From: Gnetum montanum | Taxonomy: Eukaryota > Streptophyta > Gnetopsida > Gnetales > Gnetaceae | Assembly (NCBI GenBank): GCA_015680685.1 | Contig: MNCI01035250.1 | Location: forward strand, 120,772-184,771 | Direction: 5' to 3' | DNA length: 64,000 nt | Shown: in pieces, positions 58,030-64,000 of the stretch | Layout: each line of letters begins with the position of its first letter | How positions within the stretch are numbered: the stretch's first letter is position 1 | Position numbers and translations under genes: made by a program | The notes under the pieces: generated by a model | What the model saw: only the letters and a program-made list of their open reading frames with translations | The model's database searches: none | What the model was told of the DNA's origin: nothing

Positions 58030-60826
58030 CCTTGACATGATCATTGATCATCACAGATAGGTTTGGTTTAGACCCAAGGTGAAGGAATTATTGATGTGTC
58101 TGCTCCAACACTACAGCATGATCATGTGGTCACACTTATTTGAGAGTGTTGTAGGTATGATCTTGGAGACCCTAGATGTGCAAAAGTTGTCACAAATATG
58201 GGGGATGCCCAAGCTCTCAAAGTACAATGTCGATAACACTTTATTGGTCAATCACTAAATTAACAACCTATTCCAAAATCCCCCAAGGACCTTCTATCTC
58301 TTGAAAGTGTAAGTCTTTACTTTAATTTAACTCTTTATATGTTTTGTTGTTTCTAAGGTGTTTGTTCTTATCATTTTCCATGGTCGTCTAAACTTTCACA
58401 AACATCATGTGAGTAGTGGAGGGTTAGTAAAGAGCAACCAAACTCTATACTTGGATTATACAACCTTGGATGTGTTTACGGAAGGCAAATCTATGAGGGT
58501 AGAAGTGCTTGAGCAGCTTCATGAGGATTCCAACATGTACACTTAACATTATTTTCATGTGTATTGTACGTGTGTGGCCACCCATTTCCCACATGAGTGG
58601 TGGGGCCTCCCTGATCTAGACATACTTACATGTGTCCAACCTAAGATTCCAACCTTGCCCAAATCTAGTGGGTGATGCATTTCATTCATCTTGCTTTATT
58701 TTCTCACCATTTTAGTATATTTTGTTGTGTAAGAGGTTGATGGACTATTCATGTTATTACATAGATTCCATGCATAAGTATACTTTCACCATGACTATTT
58801 CTGATTGTGCAAAGGAGAAAATCCAACTTAAATGAGGTGAAGTAGATGCAATGTAGGAGTGTCTGGCAAGCTAAGCTTTGAGGGAGGTGCAGCAGAGGAT
58901 TACCGATGTAGGTTTGCTTAACCTATTTATGTTTCCTAGTTGATCTATTTCAACAGTAGAGATGCTAAATTAATTGATTCTTTCAATAAAGAAATTACTA
59001 AGTTTGTTTCTCGTGTTCACAATCTTCCTATAATTTTGATCATCAATAAGTCCACTTTTAGGGACCTCTTTGGAGTGCCTTCTAGCAATGTTAAGATCTT
59101 CATTAGAATGAGGAAAGATGTTAGTCATAGGGAGGAGATGGAGGATTGAAAAAACTTCCATAGTAGTGGATCATTGTCTCTTAGCAATTGCAAAGTTGAG
59201 GAAGCTAATAACACCTATTCCCTCTTTCATTCTAGGATGTTTCCTAGGCTATTATCACAAAAGAGCACAATAGGTATCCAGTAGGCTTGGACCATGAAAA
59301 AGGTCCTCACCTATGATACTAGGTTCAATTAGGTTACATTCCTAGTTCTCAAGTTGCAAGATGAGATCTATAAATTCTACAACAATTTTAATTCAATGTG
59401 ATACATACATTATACATTCTTCACTACTTATCTTAGGAGGTTTGCAGAGTTTCTAGTGGTTTGTAGGGATGGACAGTGGGTAGGTCATGATCCCTTCCAG
59501 TTTTTCAAACCTTGGATCAAGCACATCATTCTAGTGATGCATGTTTGGGACCCACCTATTGAGGACATCAAAGAGTCACTATTGATTACCACTAAGGATT
59601 TTAGCAATGCACAGTGTTATTCTCCTACTAACATGGGGGTTGAACCCCATTCCACATGTGGTAACATCAAGAGGGCATGAAAAGTACATGTGGACACTAA
59701 CAACATAGCCAAGGAAAAGATGAATAGGCTCTAGGTTAAGCCTACTACTCAAGTTATTGCTCTACCAGTTCATAGGAAGTTGACCATAAGACTTGGCAAG
59801 GTGCACCAGACCATTGATGGTATGTATGCATAGACATGCATTATTATATTCATTACTTTGATTTCATACCTTTGCAGTAGCTTCTTCATTCTTTAGTTAT
59901 AAACTTTTGCTTGCCTAAAAATATGAGCTATTTTTTTATGATCTTAGCTTTTACTAGTTGCAAGGGTGAGGTAGGAGCAAGCTCCTTAAGTTGCTGTTAA
60001 AGAAGAGTGAAGGCATAAAGAAGAGGAAGATCAAAGGCACAAGGAGGAGGAGGAGGCAAGAGCATCCAAGGAAGCATTGGAAGTTGTGGACTCCATCCTA
60101 GATGACTTACCTCTAGACAACAATCTTCCCATGGATGTATCTCTTGATCTCCCTAGTAAATTTTGATATTTTCATTTTCTAAGTTTTACTATATGTTTTG
60201 ATTGTAGGTTATATTGATGGTTATCAATTTCACAATGCATGAATCTCCCCCAAAGGCATCCATGTCTACCTTCTACTTCAAGCCCTTGGTGGAGGCTCTA
60301 GGTAAGATAGAGATCATGCAAAGCGTGCTAGATGACTTGGTTGATTGTTTACAATAGATAGTCCCTTTGTTGTTAAGAACTTTAAGAACTCCTTTGTTTT
60401 TTTGTATTTTTGCCTTATGTTTTATGGCTTTTTATTCTTTATGACTATATGGTCTTAGTGGTTATTAAATCTTTTTTTGATGATTTTTGTTTTTTTTTTT
60501 CATTTTTGGCTTATGCAATATACAAAGTCAAATGGGATCCTGCACATGACATTGATCTTGATGAGCTTCCCACGTTGCCACCCAAGATAGAAAATGTTCC
60601 TTGCAAACTCTATGAGGGGGTCACCAAGTGTGTTATCTCTTATGCGAGAACATCTTGAGAATTCCAACATTGTAATGAATACTTATGAAAAAAGGTTGTG
60701 GCTTTAGAGAAATAGCTGAAGGAGCTATCACTTGAGAACAAGGGCCTTTATGATCATAAGGAGTTTATAGAAGCCCATGTGGCTAATAGAGGCTCTTTAT
60801 CCACAAAGAAGATTGAGTGGGCACAG
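58030..60826 (+). pseudogene. Element F: second copy of the antisense FCP1-like / coiled-coil gene
   Basis: Plus strand: VWFRPKVKELLMCLLQHYS then MIMWSHLFESVV (about 58057-58155), MPKLSKYNVDNTLLVNH and NNLFQNPPRTFYLL (about 58205-58305), equal to the FCP1-like exon of B, here with the conserved Arg-Pro kept. A GTAAGT donor (58309) follows NPPRTFYLL as in B. Next SFNKEITKFVSRVHNLPIIL and FRDLFGVPSSNVKIFI (58975-59100), YLRRF then EFLVVCRDGQWV (59430-59475), YKVKWDPAHDIDLDELPTLP (60520-60580), KLYEGVTKC and a coiled coil up to 60826, where the G LTR cuts it. About a dozen stops. No RT or gag of its element is visible. Confidence 0.7.
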
Positions 60827-61471
60827 TGTTGCACTTGAAAAATTCTGTGTAAGAAAAAAACCAAAAATCACAAACGCAAAATAGTTTTGACATTGAATCC
60901 CAAGGCCTTCAAGAAAGAGAATCCAAGGTACCCTAGATGGTCTGGTCGATCACCCTGGGACTTGAAGAATATAGATGGAGGTAAAAGATGGAAATAAAAT
61001 TGCAAATTCAATTGAAAAAACACAAAAATTAAACTTAAAATGAATTCTATGCAACAAATGAATTGTAAACGTTATATAAATAGTAATATGCTTAAAGTTT
61101 AAAAGTTCAAAAGAGTATAGACTATGTGCTCAAATGCATAAGAAGCTTTCTTGGATAAACCTCGAAGCCTATTGAAGTTGGTAGGTTGTGTTGTACAATT
61201 AACCTTCATGATCCATGTACTTTCCAAGTCCAATCACTAAGAACTACTTGCTGGTTTTCACTTGAATCTACAACTTGATTACCAATGGTATAAATGATGG
61301 TGCTTGACGCTTATTAAAATGGTACTATGTTGAGAGTCTCTGGTGCTTATGTCAATACCAATCTACTCCAAAAGCCTTACAAATGCCAAATGGGTTTAAA
61401 GTGTCCAAGGTTGCAAAGGTTGTGAGGTTGTAAAAAAATGTTCGAAACATAAATAATGTGTTAAAGTTTTA

Positions 61472-61479
61472 CTTTTATA
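61472..61479 (-). promoter_or_regulatory. TATA box, G 3' LTR
   Basis: TATAAAAG on the minus strand, conserved with both C LTRs. Confidence 0.7.
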
Positions 61480-61639
61480 GGCCTTAAGATTATTGATCTT
61501 AGGCTACAAATTTCTATCATGATTGCTAATAGATTAGTGCTATTTGCAAGTGTAACAGGGTATAATTCTCAATGTAGTTGTCCATTTGTAGCAAGTTTTG
61601 ATACCCAAGGGCCATCAAAACCACATCGGATACTAAAAA

Positions 61640-61890
61640 TAATAAACAAACTTTTGTTACTATGTTGGCTTCACCTCAATTACATAGGCCTTGGAGAGCT
61701 ATGCTGGCATTATTGAAATCTACTAGGAAATATGGTGACTATGCTGGCCATGTAAAGATTTCTGAAAATTTGAGCCATGCTGTAGCTACTAGAAATTGTG
61801 ATGACTATGCTCACCATTACTAGGGAAATGCAAAACCTAACAATTCCAATGATGGGTACATGTACCTCTAGCATAGTAAAGGCCATGACC
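61640..61890. repeat. GACTATGCT(G/C)(G/A)CC motif array in G LTR U3
   Basis: Five or six copies of CTATG(C/T)TGGC / GACTATGCT words at about 40-50 bp spacing, the same word as in element C. Confidence 0.6.
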
Positions 61891-62153
61891 ATCATAAAAC
61901 CCATGAAAATGCCAAATTTGATAGTTCCCAAGGCATTTTCAACCTTTCAAAGTCCAAATATAGACATGACATTACTTTTCCTACTTGGGATGTAAGATAG
62001 TAAAAACTTATGAGGCATTTTGAGCTCTAAAAAGTTAAATTATGAATTATTACAACTCATGGGCCACAAACCTTACATTTACAATATAATCTTGAATCTA
62101 GTTGGGTGGTGAAGGTTAAAAGTTATAACATGGATTTTCTTGGTGATGTTTTA

Positions 62154-62206
62154 TTGGCCCCTCTTTATTGATGTTTTGAGGATTAACCTAACGAACATCG
62201 AGAAAG
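62154..62206 (-). promoter_or_regulatory. Polypurine tract and hairpin of element G
   Basis: Minus strand AATAAAGAGGGGCCAA before the LTR. Arms CTTTATTGATGTT (62163-62175) and AACATCGAGAAAG (62194-62206) pair with two imperfect positions. Confidence 0.7.
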
Positions 62207-63295
62207 AATTTGAAACACCACCACAAGTCTATCACCAATGTTGCATCTCTACACTTGATTAAGTAGTGTCAAACCATGCCAAAGAGTGCTCATGATGATG
62301 AGATGATATTATGATGATATGATATAGGATAAAGATCATATTTGGCTATTAGGAAATGTTCATGAGGGTTAACAATGATTTCCATGTGTTGACATCATGA
62401 TTACATCATGGCGGTGACACTTTGGCTATTCGATATGGTGTTCACCCTTCATGCTTTGGAGTGTTTTTTACTAGGGAATGTTTTTTGAGGAACCAACACT
62501 CCACTCCAATGTTTCTTTGGCCATTACCTTTTGCATGTTTGGAGCCATTAATCTATCTTTTGGTCTTCATTTATCTCTTAGATTCTAGGCAATTTGCTTT
62601 CCTTTTTTTATTTTATTTTATTCTTTTTTATTTTTTTATTTTTTTATTTTTGCAGGATGAAACCTTCATTGAGTTTTATTGCCAAGGTTAAGCTTGATAT
62701 GATTTTCTCATTGGATAAGATGTGCTACATCCAATGAACTTGATGATGAAGCATGATGAAGGAGATGTCAAATGGCCATAATGCATGAGTGTCAAACATA
62801 GGTTAACGTTATTATTTAGTGTAAGGAAGGTTATGATTGGGCTACAGGATTTGGTTCTAAGAAAGGTAATGGGAATGATGTGAAGCAAGCACTCTCGGTA
62901 CAGTAGGACAAGCTCACCAAATCTTATGCATTGAGGTCACATGGTAACTTGCCACCGTAATGAGTTGCAACATTGTGATGACTCCAGGCTTCATCTTGCA
63001 AGCATAACTTGAAGAGAACAACAAAATAAGACAAAGAAAACATGTTGTTACAAAATCATACATAAGGTTGCATGCAAGGACTAGCAAATTAGGTCACTAT
63101 AGGTCCAAATCAGTATACCCAAAAGGGATCTATATCTTACATTACAAATGTTGCAAAGTTTCACAATCCACTTATTGTGCAAAAAGAGATAGAGAAAAGA
63201 ATGTTGGCTTGCTTGTTATTGGTTACTATGGTCACAGATGTCAATGTTAGTACTTGCAAAGAAAAAATTTTAGATGTAATAAGGTTTTAGAAAAG
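62207..63295. other. Element G 3' non-coding region
   Basis: Homologous to 30197-31284 of C. A T-rich run lies at 62596-62655. No supported gene. Confidence 0.55.
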
Positions 63296-64000
63296 AATGA
63301 TTAACCAAATTGGCCAACTCATTCCCATCCATGTCTTCCACTCTAAAGACTCCATTACCATAGGCCTTGGTGATCAAGAAATGCCCTTCCCAGTTAATTA
63401 AGAACTTGTCTACATGCTCATGGATAGCCTTGAGGACCAAGTCTCCCTCCTTGATCTATCGTTTGTTCAGGTCATGGTAGTGTTGTTGCTTCTACCTCTC
63501 CTAGTATTGCTTGATGTGAGCAAGCATCCATACCTATTGCTATTCTACCAAGTCTAGGTCAATGGTATGCAACTCCTTATTTTGTTCATCATTGATGAAG
63601 TTCAATAGAGCCATCCTTAGTGATGGAACCTACACTTCAAGAGGTAAAATAGCTTTAGAATCATAGACTAGGCTATATGGGATTACACTAGTTGTAGTTT
63701 GAAAGGTTTTTTGGTAGGCCCAAAGTATGTGGACAACCCTCTCATGCCACTTGCATCTACTATTATTTAGCATCTTTTTTAGCAATTTTATGATGGCCTT
63801 GTTGCTAACTTCAACTTGTTTATTGTCTTGAGGCTAGTGCGGTGATGAAAAGAAATGCTTAATTCCTAGGCCCTAGCAAATGTTTTGCATTTCTTGACTA
63901 CTAAATTATGGTCCATTGTCTATAACTATGATCATAAGTATTCCAAAACAAGCTACTATGTTATCAAGTATGAATCTGTGGACTTGTTGAGATGTTTTCT
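63296..64000 (-). pseudogene. Element G integrase (continues past the window)
   Basis: Minus strand, from the right edge: HRFILDNIVACFGI, then IDNGP (second catalytic Asp kept, unlike B and H), SSQEMQNIC, LGIKHFFSSPH, VEVSNKAIIKLLKKMLNN with the catalytic Glu, KWHERVVHILWAY, PYSLVYDSKAILPLEV, and the C-terminal INWEGHFLITKAYGNGVF and DMDGNELANLVNHSF ending near 63300. Several stops. Confidence 0.88.

Larger units (their letters stand above)
60827..62153 (-). repeat. Element G 3' LTR
   Basis: It starts TGTTGCACTTG and ends GATGTTTTA (usual GTGTTTCA, changed). It aligns with both C LTRs. TATAAAAG box at 61472-61479 on the minus strand. It sits in the coiled-coil exon of F. The other LTR is beyond the window. 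Confidence 0.85.

Noticed and set aside
62422-62691. 89-residue plus-strand frame
   Set aside because: Lies in the 3' non-coding region of G and ends in the T-rich run; the C equivalent (30415-30597) diverges without coding pattern.
1-64000. tRNA, rRNA, or intact host gene
   Set aside because: I found no cloverleaf-compatible stretch, rRNA block or uninterrupted plant gene by reading both strands.

Overview
The window is typical of a very large, repeat-bloated plant nuclear genome. I see no intact host gene, only layers of decayed LTR retrotransposons and short pieces of plant genes. The great age of the insertions, elements of 19-26 kb and LTRs of 1.3-1.8 kb suggest a gymnosperm, but this is inference from style, not from a marker gene.

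Layout. Element H (+ strand, Ty3/Gypsy, Tat-like with two RNase H domains) runs from before base 1 to about 26298. It is split by a solo LTR (1360-3201, target duplication TGGAT) and by a complete 19-kb element B (4173-23230, minus strand, target duplication CTACT). H ends in its 3' LTR (24778-26298), which abuts a minus-strand reverse transcriptase remnant, I (26299-27010). Element C (28773-54374, minus strand, flanks TCAAT/TCAGT) sits in a decayed coding stretch. C is itself interrupted by a 0.5-kb-LTR element D (38399-43241, flanks CTCTT), a plus-strand remnant E (about 44080-47800), and a complete 5-kb chromovirus-like element A (49094-54161) inside its 5' LTR. Right of C lies a cluster of plant gene fragments (54375-57842): ARM/HEAT-like, PIP aquaporin, class III peroxidase, UGGT (UDP-glucose:glycoprotein glucosyltransferase) and SKU5-like multicopper oxidase. 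Then come a plus-strand antisense-gene remnant F (58030-60826) and the 3' end of element G (60827 to beyond 64000).

How the parts work together. B carries the full Tat-type set on the minus strand: 5' LTR with TATA box, primer-binding site, gag, protease, RT, RNase H, second RNase H, integrase, polypurine tract, 3' LTR. Between protease and RT sits a 5.5-kb spliced gene on the opposite strand. Its exons join in consistent phases. Its product starts with a domain resembling FCP1/NLI-interacting-factor HAD phosphatases, with the catalytic aspartates replaced, followed by a retroelement-associated domain and a coiled coil. A second, independent copy of this gene is remnant F; C and E hold more decayed plus-strand relatives or analogues.

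Main points for follow-up: (1) the antisense FCP1-like gene; (2) a hairpin directly before the polypurine tract in H, B, C and G, with apparent compensatory changes; (3) element-specific short-motif arrays that occur both in the LTR and upstream of the antisense gene; (4) the plant gene-fragment cluster with a direct SKU5/UGGT fusion; (5) an LTR plus protease duplication at D that simple insertion cannot explain.
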